A stretch of DNA of 64,000 bases from Tritonibacter mobilis (GCF_001681715.1 NZ_LNWY01000004.1:62001-126000), one strand, 5' to 3'; shown: positions 8,522-17,815, numbered from the stretch's first letter. A program made the numbers and translations. The notes: a model not told the origin generated them from the sequence alone.

Positions 8522-9334
8522 GTGACGGAATTCACACTAATGGTTGCGCCAAACGGCGCGCGGCGGGGCAAAGATGATCACCTCGCGCTGCCGCTGACCG
8601 CAGAAGAACTGGCCGCGACCGCCAAGGCATGCCACCAGTTGGGCGCGCAAGCTCTGCACATGCATGTCCGGGACGATGAGGGGGTGCATTCGCTTGATGC
8701 GGGACGCTACCGGGATGCGATTGCAGCGGTGACGGAATGCGCGCCTGCCATGAGCATTCAGATCACCACCGAGAGTGCAGGTCTTTTTGATGTCCCGGCG
8801 CAGCTCGCTTGTCTTGAGGCGCTGCGCCCGGCAGCGGCATCCGTCTCGGTGCGAGAGATGGCACGGGATGCGGCGCTGGCGGCACGGGCCTATGCGGTTT
8901 GCGCTGAAGCGGGCACACAAGTGCAACATATCCTTTATACGCCCGCTTGTGTGGCGCAGCTACAGGCGTGGTACGCAGATGGGACAGTGCCGCAAGAGAT
9001 GCGCGATGTGATCCTTGTGTTGGGGCAATATGCCACCGGCCAGCCCGCAGCGCCTGCAATGCTACCTGAGTTTTTGGCGCTGATTGCACCACTTGCTCTC
9101 CGGTGGTCGCTTTGTGCCTTTGGGCCGCAGGAACATGTCTGCCTGCTTGCGGCGATCAAAGCCGGGGGACAGGTCCGGATTGGGTTTGAAAACAGCCTTG
9201 GCCCTGAAGATGGCGCGTCATGGGCCGACAACGCCGCGTCTGTCGCGGCCTTCCTGCAACAGGCCACCGCGCGTGGTCATATCCTTGCGCCACAAACGGA
9301 TGTGCCGGGCGCCAACCTGCGAGAGCCGACATGA
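8522..9334 (+). CDS. Beta-keto acid cleavage enzyme (BKACE, DUF849)
   Basis: 270 residues, a TIM-barrel zinc enzyme of the BKACE family. These condense a beta-keto acid with acetyl-CoA to give acetoacetate and a shortened acyl-CoA. Visible zinc ligands are the HMH pair in ALHMHVRDDEG and the glutamate of GFENSLG. The GTG start at 8522 has GAGGA 9 nt upstream. The gene overlaps the following aminotransferase by 4 bp (ATGA), so the aminotransferase probably supplies or consumes the keto acid. The keto-acid substrate cannot be predicted from sequence alone. Confidence 0.85.
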   Translation: MTEFTLMVAPNGARRGKDDHLALPLTAEELAATAKACHQLGAQALHMHVRDDEGVHSLDAGRYRDAIAAVTECAPAMSIQITTESAGLFDVPAQLACLEALRPAAASVSVREMARDAALAARAYAVCAEAGTQVQHILYTPACVAQLQAWYADGTVPQEMRDVILVLGQYATGQPAAPAMLPEFLALIAPLALRWSLCAFGPQEHVCLLAAIKAGGQVRIGFENSLGPEDGASWADNAASVAAFLQQATARGHILAPQTDVPGANLREPT

Positions 9335-10659
9335 GCCATATTTTTCCCCGTCATACCAAATCCGATCTGCCCACCGCAGTGGCAGGAGATGGCTGCTATC
9401 TGATTGATGCCAAGGGCAAACGCTATTTCGACGGCTCCGGTGGGGCCGCGGTATCCTGCCTTGGTCACTCTGATGCCGCGGTGATCAAAGCTGTGCAGGA
9501 GCAGGTTGAAAAGCTCGCCTTTGCGCATACCGGGTTTATGACCTCAGAGCCGGCTGAGGCTCTGGCGGATCTGCTCATCTCGCACGCGCCGGGATCATTG
9601 GACCGGGTGTACTTTGTTTCTGGCGGCTCCGAGGCGACAGAGGCGGCAATTAAACTCGCGCGGCAGTATCATCTGGAACGAGGAGAGCCGCAGCGCCGCC
9701 ATCTGATCGCGCGAAAGCAGAGCTATCACGGCAACACGCTTGGTGCGCTTGCGGCGGGCGGCAATGCGTGGCGGCGGCAGCAGTTTGACCCGCTCCTTAT
9801 CGGTGTGTCGCATATCGCGCCTTGCTATGAATATGTGGACCGGGCAGAGGGCGAGAGCAGCTTTGAATACGGGCAGCGTGTCGCCAATGAGCTGGAGGCA
9901 GAAATCCTGCGTCTTGGTCCTGACACGGTGATGGCGTTTATGGCGGAACCGGTGGTTGGGGCGACCTTGGGTGCGGTGCCAGCGGTTGAGGGCTATTTCA
10001 AACGGATCCGCGAGATTTGTGACACCTATGGCGTGCTTTTGATCTTTGATGAGGTGATGTGCGGCATGGGGCGCACCGGGCATCTGTTCGCCTGCGATGC
10101 GGACGGTGTGGCACCTGATATCCTCTGCATCGCAAAGGGGCTCGGTGCCGGGTATCAACCTATCGGCGCCATGCTCTGCTCAAGCGAGATTTATGAGGCA
10201 ATTGCACAAGGGACCGGGTTCTTCCAGCACGGGCATACATACCTCGGGCATCCGGTGGCGACAGCGGCGGGGCTTGCGGTGGTGCAGCAAATGCTGACGC
10301 GCAATCTGGTCGAACGTGCGGCTGAAATGGGCACGCAGTTGCACGCTGCTCTGATAGAGCGCTTCGGTCAGCATCCGCATGTGGGCGACATTCGGGGACG
10401 GGGCCTCTTTCGTGGGGTGGAGCTGGTTGAGGATCGCGAGACCAAGACACCTTTCGACCCCGCACATGGATTGGCGGCACGTATCAAACGGGCCGCGTTA
10501 GAGGCCGGGTTGATCTGTTATCCGATGTCCGGCACCCGCGATGGTCGCTATGGCGATCACATCCTGCTGGCCCCGCCGTTTATCGTGAATGATGACCAGA
10601 TCGGTGAGATTTGTGACAAGCTGACCTTCGCAATAGAACAGGGCCTCGGCGCGATCTGA
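9331..10659 (+). CDS. Class-III PLP aminotransferase (aspartate aminotransferase family)
   Basis: 442 residues from the ATG that overlaps the BKACE stop. Class-III motifs are present: FVSGGSEATEAAIKLARQY, LIFDEVMCGMGRTGH, and the PLP lysine in ILCIAKGLGAGYQP. It is an omega-amino-acid-type transaminase of unknown substrate, related only distantly to Tpa. Operon placement with BKACE suggests it deaminates a beta- or omega-amino acid to a keto acid that BKACE then cleaves (inference). The frame is open to 9220, but that stretch overlaps BKACE and is not typical of the family. Confidence 0.85.
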   Translation: MSHIFPRHTKSDLPTAVAGDGCYLIDAKGKRYFDGSGGAAVSCLGHSDAAVIKAVQEQVEKLAFAHTGFMTSEPAEALADLLISHAPGSLDRVYFVSGGSEATEAAIKLARQYHLERGEPQRRHLIARKQSYHGNTLGALAAGGNAWRRQQFDPLLIGVSHIAPCYEYVDRAEGESSFEYGQRVANELEAEILRLGPDTVMAFMAEPVVGATLGAVPAVEGYFKRIREICDTYGVLLIFDEVMCGMGRTGHLFACDADGVAPDILCIAKGLGAGYQPIGAMLCSSEIYEAIAQGTGFFQHGHTYLGHPVATAAGLAVVQQMLTRNLVERAAEMGTQLHAALIERFGQHPHVGDIRGRGLFRGVELVEDRETKTPFDPAHGLAARIKRAALEAGLICYPMSGTRDGRYGDHILLAPPFIVNDDQIGEICDKLTFAIEQGLGAI

Positions 10660-10801
10660 CCGAGTGGTCGTCCGGTCTGTAGGGGTGGCGCGATTGTATC
10701 GGCAACACCGCCGCCCATTGCACTGCGCTTTTGGATGGTTTCAATATGCCTGCGACACATATGGACATCACGCGCTCCGGCGGAACTAAAGGACAGGGAT
10801 C

Positions 10802-11851
10802 ATGAGCCAGTACACACAAACGCCCGGCGCACAGCACAATCAGGTGCTTTGTGATCTGCGCAGCGATACGGTGACCCGCCCCGATGCAGGGATGCGCGCG
10901 GCCATGGCAGAGGCCGAAGTCGGTGACGATGTCTACGGTGAAGATCCAAGCCTCAATCGCCTTGAAGCCTCAATCGCAGAGCGTGCGGGCAAGGAGGCGG
11001 CCCTGTTTTTGCCGACGGGAACTCAAAGCAACCTCGTCGCCATGCTGGCCCATTGCGGACGCGGTGAAGAGGTGATCACCGGGCGCGATTATCACGTCTA
11101 TAAATATGAGGCTGGCGGTGCCTCGGCGCTGGGTGGGATTATTCTTGATCCGCTGAAAGTCTCTGCGGATGGCGGGTTGGAACCTGCTGATATTACCGCT
11201 GCGGTTAAAGAAGATGACTCGCACCATCCGATTTCGCGGCTGTTGTCATTGGAAAACACCCATAACGGCAAGGCAGTGTCTCTCGCACGCCTTGATGCCT
11301 GTATCGTGCCTGCACGCGAGGCGGGATTGTCGGTGCATCTGGATGGGGCGCGGGTGTTTAATGCGGTGACAGAACTGGGATGTGATCTGGCCGAGATTGC
11401 CAAACGCTTTGACAGTGTTTCCATCTGCCTGTCCAAAGGGCTCGGGGCACCTGTGGGTTCTGTTCTGGTGGGGCCAAAGGACCTGATCGCGCGGGCGCGC
11501 CGTTTGCGCAAAATGGTGGGCGGTGGCATGCGTCAGGCCGGTGTACTGGCAGCGGCGGGGCTTTATGCGCTGGATCACAATGTGACCCGGCTTGCTGAGG
11601 ATCATGCAAGGGCGGCCACGCTCGCTGAAACCCTGCGCGCATTGGGGGCAGGTGCCGTCGATCACAATACCAACATGGTCTTCTTCACCCCCGCCGATGG
11701 TGACAACGCGGCGCTGGGCGTGGCACTGGCCAAAGCGGGTGTGGTGCTCTCTGCCGGAGGCACCGGGGCCATCCGCATGGTGCTGCACAAAGACGTCACC
11801 AGCGAGGGGTTTGATGCGACCCTTGCCGCGCTCAAATCCTATTATAGCTAA
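10802..11851 (+). CDS. ltaE: Low-specificity L-threonine aldolase
   Basis: 349 residues, a fold-type-I PLP enzyme cleaving L-threonine or L-allo-threonine to glycine and acetaldehyde. Motifs are DLRSDTVTRP at the N-terminus, the active-site ENTHN segment, the HLDGARVFNA aspartate motif, and the PLP lysine in SICLSKGLGAPVGS. An AAGGACAGG region precedes the ATG. It lies 142 nt after the aminotransferase on the same strand and may share its transcript. Together these genes look like an amino-acid catabolic set. Confidence 0.9.
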   Translation: MSQYTQTPGAQHNQVLCDLRSDTVTRPDAGMRAAMAEAEVGDDVYGEDPSLNRLEASIAERAGKEAALFLPTGTQSNLVAMLAHCGRGEEVITGRDYHVYKYEAGGASALGGIILDPLKVSADGGLEPADITAAVKEDDSHHPISRLLSLENTHNGKAVSLARLDACIVPAREAGLSVHLDGARVFNAVTELGCDLAEIAKRFDSVSICLSKGLGAPVGSVLVGPKDLIARARRLRKMVGGGMRQAGVLAAAGLYALDHNVTRLAEDHARAATLAETLRALGAGAVDHNTNMVFFTPADGDNAALGVALAKAGVVLSAGGTGAIRMVLHKDVTSEGFDATLAALKSYYS

Positions 11852-11863
11852 GGTTTAGTACGA

Positions 11864-11985
11864 GGCGGGGGGCGCTCCCGCCCCCGATCCAAGCAGCAAT
11901 AGCTGCTCTGCTCGGCGTTGGGCCCTGCGCCGCGCCACAGGCGCGGCGGGTCACGCCTGACGCTGAACGACGCGCCGCTGCCGCC
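11864..11985 (+). repeat. Two-module palindromic 3'-end element, copy 3 (after ltaE)
   Basis: Module 1 is GGCGGGGGGCGCTCCCGCC at 11864-11882. Module 2 is CGTTGGGCC at 11916-11924, followed by a GCGCCGCGCC/GGCGCGGCGG-type hairpin (about 11927-11950). It starts 13 nt after the ltaE stop and fills the convergent gap with the next minus-strand gene. Confidence 0.6.
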
Positions 11986-11994
11986 AGCAGGGTC

Positions 11995-12756
11995 TCAGGC
12001 CCGTAGGTTCGCGTGGGCTTTTTTGAGATCCGCGCGCGCCTGAAGAAACGGTCCAGCACCGTAACTCAGCCTTGATGCGCCAAGTGCGGTGGCTGTATCG
12101 AGAGTGCGCAGATCTCCGATCATCATAAGGTTCACAGGGTCTGTGGCGCTTTCGACGATTTGCGCGATCAGATCGGGCGCCGTCAGCCCCGGTACAAAAA
12201 AGCAGTTGGCCCCGGCCTCTGCATAAGCGGCCTGGCGTTGGAGGGCGTCCGGGATCTTGCCCGGGTGTGTCGCGGGGGCGGTGCCCAAAAAGAGATCGGT
12301 GCGGGCGTTGATAAAGAGCGGAACGCCCTCCTCATCAGCGATCGCTCTGATGGTCCTGATCCGCTCCGCTTGGGTGGATATCGCATGCAGCCCCGCGCCA
12401 TTGACCACCCGGTCCTCAAAATTGATCCCCACAGCCCCGGCGCGGATGATTTTGCGGGTGTTTTCGGCAAGCGCAGCAGGGGTGGTGGCATAGCCGCCTT
12501 CAAAATCCACAGAGACAGGGACTGCTACAGTGGCGCAGATACGCTCGACAATTCGCAGCACGAAATCCAGCGGGATGGATTCGCCATCCTCATACCCATG
12601 TGCTGCGGCCATCGCCCAGCTGCCGGTTGCAACCGCTGGCACGCCTTCGTCGACCAGCGCCTTGGCACCTGCTGCATCCCAGATGTTGTAGAGCACAAGC
12701 GGATCGCCCTTCCTGTGCAACTCCGCGAAACGGATGGCTTTCTCAGTTTGCGACAT
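11995..12756 (-). CDS. Isocitrate lyase/PEP mutase-superfamily protein
   Basis: 253 residues from the ATG at 12756, which has AGGAAA 7 nt upstream; the open frame runs to 12843. Superfamily signs are YNIWDAAGAKAL at the N-terminus, the metal-binding acidic segment VDFEGGYA, NFEDR and INARTD. Members cleave C-C or C-P bonds of 2-hydroxy or phosphono acids (oxaloacetate decarboxylase, carboxyPEP mutase, methylisocitrate lyase), and the exact reaction is unknown. It lacks the K-K-C-G-H motif of true isocitrate lyases. It is transcribed towards ltaE and away from recR, with a free-standing 5' region. Confidence 0.8.
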   Translation of the reverse strand: MSQTEKAIRFAELHRKGDPLVLYNIWDAAGAKALVDEGVPAVATGSWAMAAAHGYEDGESIPLDFVLRIVERICATVAVPVSVDFEGGYATTPAALAENTRKIIRAGAVGINFEDRVVNGAGLHAISTQAERIRTIRAIADEEGVPLFINARTDLFLGTAPATHPGKIPDALQRQAAYAEAGANCFFVPGLTAPDLIAQIVESATDPVNLMMIGDLRTLDTATALGASRLSYGAGPFLQARADLKKAHANLRA

Positions 12757-12953
12757 GGCGGTTTCCTTTTGTCTTTTGTTCTGCTGCGTGGGGCATTCCC
12801 ATGTGGGAGCCTGCAGCCACTGGATCAGCCAACTGGATAGCACATGTAGAAAGCTGCGCCGCCGGAGAACGGGCGTTTATTCAAGGTTTTGGAGTATCGT
12901 GCGTTCCACGCCCAGCAGGCGCGCGCGGCTCCTCAAATGTAGGTTTGAGAGGG

Positions 12954-13553
12954 TTAAATCTCTTTGCGCGCCCGAAGGGCTGCAGAAATCGTGCCATCGT
13001 CGAGATAGTCCAACTCGCCCCCGATCGGCACGCCCTGCGCCAGCGATGTTAGCTTGACGCGACCCTCCAGCTGATCGGCGATGTAATGCGCGGTGGTCTG
13101 CCCGTCGATGGTGGCATTGAGCGCGAGGATCACCTCGTTCACGCCTTCCGTCGCCACACGGTCCACAAGTCGCGGAATGCGCAGATCTTCTGGCCCCACG
13201 GCATCCAGTGCGGACAGCGTGCCGCCCAGAACGTGATAGCGGCCCTTGAACACGCCCGCGCGCTCCATCGCCCAGAGATCAGCCACATCCTCGACCACAC
13301 AGAGTTCGCCATTGGCGCGTGTCTCATCCGCGCACAGCGCACAGATGTCGCTGGTGCCCACATTGCCGCAGTTCAGGCATTCGCGCGCGGTCTCTGCCAC
13401 GCGGCCCATGGCGTCGGCCAAGGGGGTCAGAACCAGCGCACGCTTGCGGATCAGGTGCAGTACAGCCCGGCGCGCGGAACGCGGACCAAGCCCCGGCAGC
13501 TTGGCCATCAATGCGATCAATGCCTCGATTTCACTGTTGTCCTGCGCCGCCAT
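12954..13553 (-). CDS. recR: Recombination mediator RecR
   Basis: 199 residues, the standard RecR length. It has an N-terminal helix-hairpin-helix ([12 protein letters not shown]), a four-cysteine zinc finger (C59, C62, C71, C74) and a Toprim domain with [10 protein letters not shown]. It loads RecA onto SSB-coated DNA with RecO/RecF. It normally follows dnaX and ybaB. Here ybaB lies just upstream on the same strand, but an intrinsic terminator separates them and dnaX is more than 2 kb away. Confidence 0.97.
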   Translation of the reverse strand: MAAQDNSEIEALIALMAKLPGLGPRSARRAVLHLIRKRALVLTPLADAMGRVAETARECLNCGNVGTSDICALCADETRANGELCVVEDVADLWAMERAGVFKGRYHVLGGTLSALDAVGPEDLRIPRLVDRVATEGVNEVILALNATIDGQTTAHYIADQLEGRVKLTSLAQGVPIGGELDYLDDGTISAALRARKEI

Positions 13554-13651
13554 GGTGCTGTCCTGTTCTGCTTCTGTTCAACTAGGCCGCATCACACCCA
13601 GAAGTGCAAGCCCTGCCTGCTCATTCTGCGCGCTGCCACCGCGACGACATG

Positions 13652-13675
13652 AAAAAAGGCGACCCTTGGGCCGCC
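13652..13675 (-). terminator. Intrinsic terminator between ybaB and recR
   Basis: On the minus strand GGCGGCCC pairs with GGGTCGCC (one G-U pair) around a two-base loop, followed by six T. It lies 23 nt after the ybaB stop and upstream of recR. Confidence 0.7.
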
Positions 13676-13697
13676 TGATCTCCGCATGTCACCTGCC

Positions 13698-14042
13698 TTA
13701 GAATGGCAGTTTCATGTCCTTGGGCAGGCCGAGACCATCGGTCAGCTTGGTCATCTCTTCCTGCGCGCGCTCTGCCGCTTTGGTTTGCGCGTCTTTCACG
13801 GCGGCAAGGATCAGGTCCTCGACCACTTCCTTGTCGTCGCCGTTAAAGATCGACGGGTCGATGTCGAGCGACTTCAGATCACCCTTGGCGCTGGCTGTGG
13901 CCTTTACCAGACCTGCACCCGCTTCGCCCACAACCATGATGTTGTGCAGCTCTTCCTGCATTTCACCCATCTTGGATTGCATTTCCTGGGCTTTTTTCAT
14001 CATCCCGGCCATATCGCCGAGGCCTCCGAGGCCTTTGAACAT
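13698..14042 (-). CDS. ybaB: YbaB/EbfC nucleoid-associated protein
   Basis: 114 residues with the glycine/methionine-rich N-terminus (MFKGLGGLGDMAGMMKKAQ), a long amphipathic helix, and a beta core with VKATASAKGDLKSLDID, as in YbaB/EbfC proteins. These dimeric proteins bind DNA and affect nucleoid structure. The gene is usually co-transcribed between dnaX and recR; here an AraC-type regulator lies directly upstream instead of dnaX. Confidence 0.95.
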   Translation of the reverse strand: MFKGLGGLGDMAGMMKKAQEMQSKMGEMQEELHNIMVVGEAGAGLVKATASAKGDLKSLDIDPSIFNGDDKEVVEDLILAAVKDAQTKAAERAQEEMTKLTDGLGLPKDMKLPF

Positions 14043-14153
14043 ATCCTATCACTCCTGATGTCAGGTTTGCCTTGTTAGATACGTGCGCGACCCCGCGCAG
14101 GCAAGGGTAAAGCCGGGAAAGGCCCGTCGCATTCTGATATGTTTGGCCACGCT

Positions 14154-15089
14154 TCATCCCTGATGCGCGCGAAACCGCTCCCGATAGGCACCGGGGGTGA
14201 GGCCGGTCACGGATTTGAAGGCGCGAGCAAAGGCGGGCACATCGCGATAGCCCACGTCCCACGCGATCTGCGCGATGCTGTCTTGCCCGCGCTCCAGTGC
14301 GCCGCGTGCCTTCTCCACCCGCAGTGCTTGCAAGTAGGTGGCGGGAGGCAGTCCGGTGGCGGCTGTGAAGTGGCGCACAAAGGATCGCTCAGATAGGTTT
14401 GCGACCGCTGCCAAGGTCGGTACAGTCAGGGGCATGCCATAGTGACGATCCATGTGACGCTGCGCGGCCAGGACTGGTATGTCGCCATGGTGTCGCGGGG
14501 GCGCAAAGCTAGAATAGGCACGTTGCTCCCGTCCGCTTGGGTCGATCAGCAGGTGGCGGGCCAGGCGCGTGACCATTTCCGCCCCATACCAGCGTCCCGT
14601 CAGATGCAGGCCTAGATCGGTCCACGCCATCAGTCCTCCGGCGGTGATCACATCATGGTCGTCCACAAGGATATGCTCCGGTGCGAGGCGCACATCTGGA
14701 AATGCCTGTCGAAACTCCGCCTCCAGTGCCCAATGGGTGGTGGCCGGTCGGTGATCCAATAGCCCGGCCTGCCCAAGCCAGAACGCGCCGGCGCAGACAG
14801 AACAGGCCAGCGCGCCTTGGGCATGTTGTTGCGCCGCCCAATCCACCAGTGGATGGTCGGGGGCAGGGCGGGTGTCCTCGATCGAGGGTACAAACACGAG
14901 GGCCGCAACCGGTTTTGAAGGCAGGGTATCCCAAGCGCAGATTTGCAGATCCAGCGCTCGGCTGCTGGGGCTGAGACGCGGGATCAGGGCAAAGAGATCG
15001 GCCAATCCCCAGAGCGCGGCGCGCTGCGCACCCGGAGCGTCGATCAGAACAACAGGTTTGTTTGGCGTATTTTGCATATAGATAGGCAT
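14154..15089 (-). CDS. GlxA-type AraC transcriptional regulator
   Basis: About 311 residues. The N-terminal two thirds form a DJ-1/PfpI (glutamine amidotransferase-like) domain with ACSVCAGAFWLGQAG at the nucleophile elbow. The C-terminal third is an AraC domain with two helix-turn-helix motifs (VANLSERSFVRHF and AWDVGYRDVPAFARAFKSVTG). It is divergent from the cysteine hydrolase at 15160, its likely target. The start is uncertain: ATG codons at 15089 and 15077 and a TTG at 15098 are all possible, none with a clear Shine-Dalgarno. An imperfect inverted repeat (TTGGCGTAT / ATGCGCCAA, 15062-15098) may be an autoregulatory operator. Confidence 0.85.
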   Translation of the reverse strand: MPIYMQNTPNKPVVLIDAPGAQRAALWGLADLFALIPRLSPSSRALDLQICAWDTLPSKPVAALVFVPSIEDTRPAPDHPLVDWAAQQHAQGALACSVCAGAFWLGQAGLLDHRPATTHWALEAEFRQAFPDVRLAPEHILVDDHDVITAGGLMAWTDLGLHLTGRWYGAEMVTRLARHLLIDPSGREQRAYSSFAPPRHHGDIPVLAAQRHMDRHYGMPLTVPTLAAVANLSERSFVRHFTAATGLPPATYLQALRVEKARGALERGQDSIAQIAWDVGYRDVPAFARAFKSVTGLTPGAYRERFRAHQG

Positions 15090-15159
15090 ATGCGCCAAGT
15101 GTGGCGGTGGTCAAGTTGCGCCAGTCTGACCCTTGCGACACGTGCAAAGGAGAAGACAG

Positions 15160-15705
15160 ATGCCAAAAATCGCCCTGATACTGATTGACATTCAGAACGA
15201 CTATTTTCCCGGAGGTGACTGGGAATTGCACGAGATGACCGCCGCCAGCGCACAGGCCGCAGAGCTCTTGCGGGCGGCGCGGGCGCAAAGCGATCTGGTT
15301 GTGCATATCCGGCACGAAAACCCAAATCCCGATGCGCCGTTCTTTCGCACTGGCTCAATGGGGGCGGAAATACATGCCTCGGTTCTGCCAAAAGACGGGG
15401 AGGCGGTGTTGATCAAACACAGGTCCAACAGCTTTCACGGCACCCGCTTGCAGGAGTTGCTGCAAGACGCCGAAGTTGAAGAGGTGATCCTATGCGGGGC
15501 GATGAGCCAGATGTGCGTGGACGCCACCGCGCGGGCCGCAGCAGATTTTGGCTTTGGCGTGACCATTGCCGAGGATGCCTGCGCCGCCCGCGCAGTTGAA
15601 TTCGGCGGTGTGTCTGTGTCGGCTGAACAGGTCCACGCTGCATTTATGGCCCCATTGGCGATGGGCTATGCCAAGGTGGTCAAAGCGGCGGAGGTGCTGC
15701 GCTGA
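15160..15705 (+). CDS. Isochorismatase-like cysteine hydrolase
   Basis: 181 residues. The aspartate of LILIDIQNDYF, a later lysine (VLIKHRSNSFHGT) and the cysteine of GAMSQMCVDATARA form the catalytic triad pattern of the isochorismatase/nicotinamidase family. The GG(D/E)W region and length suit a small-molecule amidase or hydrolase; substrate unknown. AAAGGAGA precedes the ATG by 6 nt. It is divergently paired with a GlxA-type AraC regulator, a common regulator-enzyme arrangement. Confidence 0.85.
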   Translation: MPKIALILIDIQNDYFPGGDWELHEMTAASAQAAELLRAARAQSDLVVHIRHENPNPDAPFFRTGSMGAEIHASVLPKDGEAVLIKHRSNSFHGTRLQELLQDAEVEEVILCGAMSQMCVDATARAAADFGFGVTIAEDACAARAVEFGGVSVSAEQVHAAFMAPLAMGYAKVVKAAEVLR

Positions 15706-15724
15706 TCTCAGGGCAGGAGCCGGG

Positions 15725-15754
15725 CATGGATGGGCTCACAGAAGCCTATCCATG
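15725..15754. terminator. Hairpin between convergent genes
   Basis: CATGGAT (15725-15731) pairs with ATCCATG (15748-15754), with partial inner pairing. It lies between the cysteine hydrolase and dnaX ends. No long U-run follows. Confidence 0.4.
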
Positions 15755-15761
15755 ACAGGGG

Positions 15762-17588
15762 TTATTCCTCAAACGGATCCCACTCGTCCTCGACCTCAGG
15801 CAGGGCCTCGGCCTGAACTTCAGCGGCCAGTTCTTCCTGCGTGCGGATCTTGGTGATCTTCGCCTTGGGGAAATTCTGAAGCACCGCCTGCACCAGAGGA
15901 TGCGCAGAGGCTTCGGCACGCAGGGCGTTTTCGGCAGCGTCACGCAGTTCCGCAATCGTTGGCGCATCACCATCTGGCGCAATGGAGACCACCCAGCGGC
16001 TTCCGGTCCAGTTTTGCAAGGCAGTGCCGATGCGGGCAGCGAGGTCCTGCGGTGCATTTGCGGCGGGGGTGAAGGTGATGCGGCCCGGTTGATACGACAC
16101 CAGCCGCACGCCCCCCTCGACCTCGACCAGCAGCTTCACATCGCGGTGTTTGCGGATCAGTTCGATCACATGTTCAAAACTCGGATAGCGCGCCAAGGCG
16201 CTGTCCACACGCGGCGCAAGTGCTGCCATTTGCCCGCCACTTGCCGACATAGTGTGCCCACCATTGGGGCCACCGCCGGGGGCGCCTTGCGGCGGGGCGG
16301 AGGCGTAAGCCGGAGCCCCGCCTCCCCCGCCCGCCGCAGGCGACCCCATGCCTTGCATGGGGTGTCCCCCACCTGGACCACCTGGATGTGGCGGCGGGGG
16401 GGTGTCCTGCAGTTTGCGAACCAGTTCCTCGGGCGAGGGCAGGTCGGCCACATGGGTCAGGCGGATCACCGCCATCTCTGCCGCCATCATCGCATTGGGT
16501 GCGGCGGCGACTTCCTCGAGCGCTTTGAGCAGCATCTGCCACATGCGCGTCAGTACCCGCATCGGCAGGCGGCTGGCCATATCCTGTCCGCGGGCGCGCT
16601 CATCCGGGCTGATGGTCGGATCTTCTGCCGCATCGGGAGTGATCTTTACTACCGACACCCAATGGGTGATCTCGGCCAGATCGCGCAGCACCGCCATCGG
16701 GTCCGCGCCCTCGGCATATTGACCAGACAGCTCCGTCAGGGCCGCCGCCGCATCGCCGCGCAGGATCATATCCATCAGATCCAGCACCCGGCCCCGGTCC
16801 GCAAGACCGAGCATCGCGCGCACCTGATCCGCTGTGGTCTCCCCCGCACCATGGCTGATCGCCTGATCCAGCAGTGAGGTCGCATCCCGTGCGGAACCTT
16901 CTGCCGCGCGGGTAATGAGCGCCAGCGCATCTTCGGCGATCTCGGCTGTCTCATTGGTGGCGATCCGGCGCAGCAGATCGATCATCACTTCCGGCTCGAT
17001 CCGGTGCAGGTCAAACCGCTGACAGCGCGACAGCACCGTCACCGGCACCTTGCGGATTTCGGTCGTGGCAAAGATGAACTTCACATGCGCCGGTGGCTCT
17101 TCAAGCGTCTTCAAGAGCGCATTGAAAGCAGAGGTCGACAGCATGTGGACCTCATCGATGATGTAGATCTTGTAGCGGGCCGAAGCCGCGCGATAGGCCA
17201 CACTGTCGATGATCTCGCGGATGTCACCCACACCGGTGCGCGATGCGGCATCCATCTCCATCACATCCACATGGCGACCTTCCATGATCGCGGTGCAATG
17301 TTCGCATTTGCCGCAGGGCTCCGTGGTCGGGCCGCCCTGACCGTCCTCACCGATGCAGTTCATGCCCTTGGCGATGATCCGCGCGGTGGTGGTTTTACCG
17401 GTGCCGCGAATACCCGTCATAATGAAGGCCTGCGCAATGCGATCCGCGGCAAAGGCGTTCTTCAGCGTGCGCACCATCGCGTCCTGACCGACCAGATCGG
17501 CAAAGGTCTCGGGCCGATACTTGCGTGCCAGAACCTGATATTGTCCGCTTTGCGGTGCGCTGGAGGTCTCGGGGCTGTGCTCGCTCAT
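15762..17588 (-). CDS. dnaX: DNA polymerase III subunits gamma and tau
   Basis: 608 residues from the ATG at 17588 (frame open to 17696). AAA+ clamp-loader ATPase: P-loop GIRGTGKTTTAR (residues 59-70), zinc-binding cysteines C78, C92, C95, C98, DEVHML Walker B, and SRC sensor region. After domain III there is a glycine/proline-rich linker (about residues 400-460), then the tau-specific C-terminal domain ending in DEWDPFEE. It loads the sliding clamp and binds the polymerase core and DnaB. No A-rich slippage site for a gamma form is obvious. The usual partners ybaB-recR are separated from it by two accessory genes. Confidence 0.97.
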   Translation of the reverse strand: MSEHSPETSSAPQSGQYQVLARKYRPETFADLVGQDAMVRTLKNAFAADRIAQAFIMTGIRGTGKTTTARIIAKGMNCIGEDGQGGPTTEPCGKCEHCTAIMEGRHVDVMEMDAASRTGVGDIREIIDSVAYRAASARYKIYIIDEVHMLSTSAFNALLKTLEEPPAHVKFIFATTEIRKVPVTVLSRCQRFDLHRIEPEVMIDLLRRIATNETAEIAEDALALITRAAEGSARDATSLLDQAISHGAGETTADQVRAMLGLADRGRVLDLMDMILRGDAAAALTELSGQYAEGADPMAVLRDLAEITHWVSVVKITPDAAEDPTISPDERARGQDMASRLPMRVLTRMWQMLLKALEEVAAAPNAMMAAEMAVIRLTHVADLPSPEELVRKLQDTPPPPHPGGPGGGHPMQGMGSPAAGGGGGAPAYASAPPQGAPGGGPNGGHTMSASGGQMAALAPRVDSALARYPSFEHVIELIRKHRDVKLLVEVEGGVRLVSYQPGRITFTPAANAPQDLAARIGTALQNWTGSRWVVSIAPDGDAPTIAELRDAAENALRAEASAHPLVQAVLQNFPKAKITKIRTQEELAAEVQAEALPEVEDEWDPFEE

Positions 17589-17815
17589 GAGGGCCTTTCG
17601 GATGGTCTTTGAGGGCGTGCCGCTGGATTCGCGAGCCACGCCAATGATCCTGTGCAAACTAAGCGCCGCTGTCCGCTTCGTCCACCGCTGTTGCACGGGA
17701 ACCCGGCAGAATGGGGGAGGTGACAGAAAAGGCTACCTGTCTGAGACTTGGCGGGGTTAAGATAGCGTGAAGGTATCGCGGAAATTACGCCGCGCCTCCC
17801 GGGGGGGGAGAGTAA

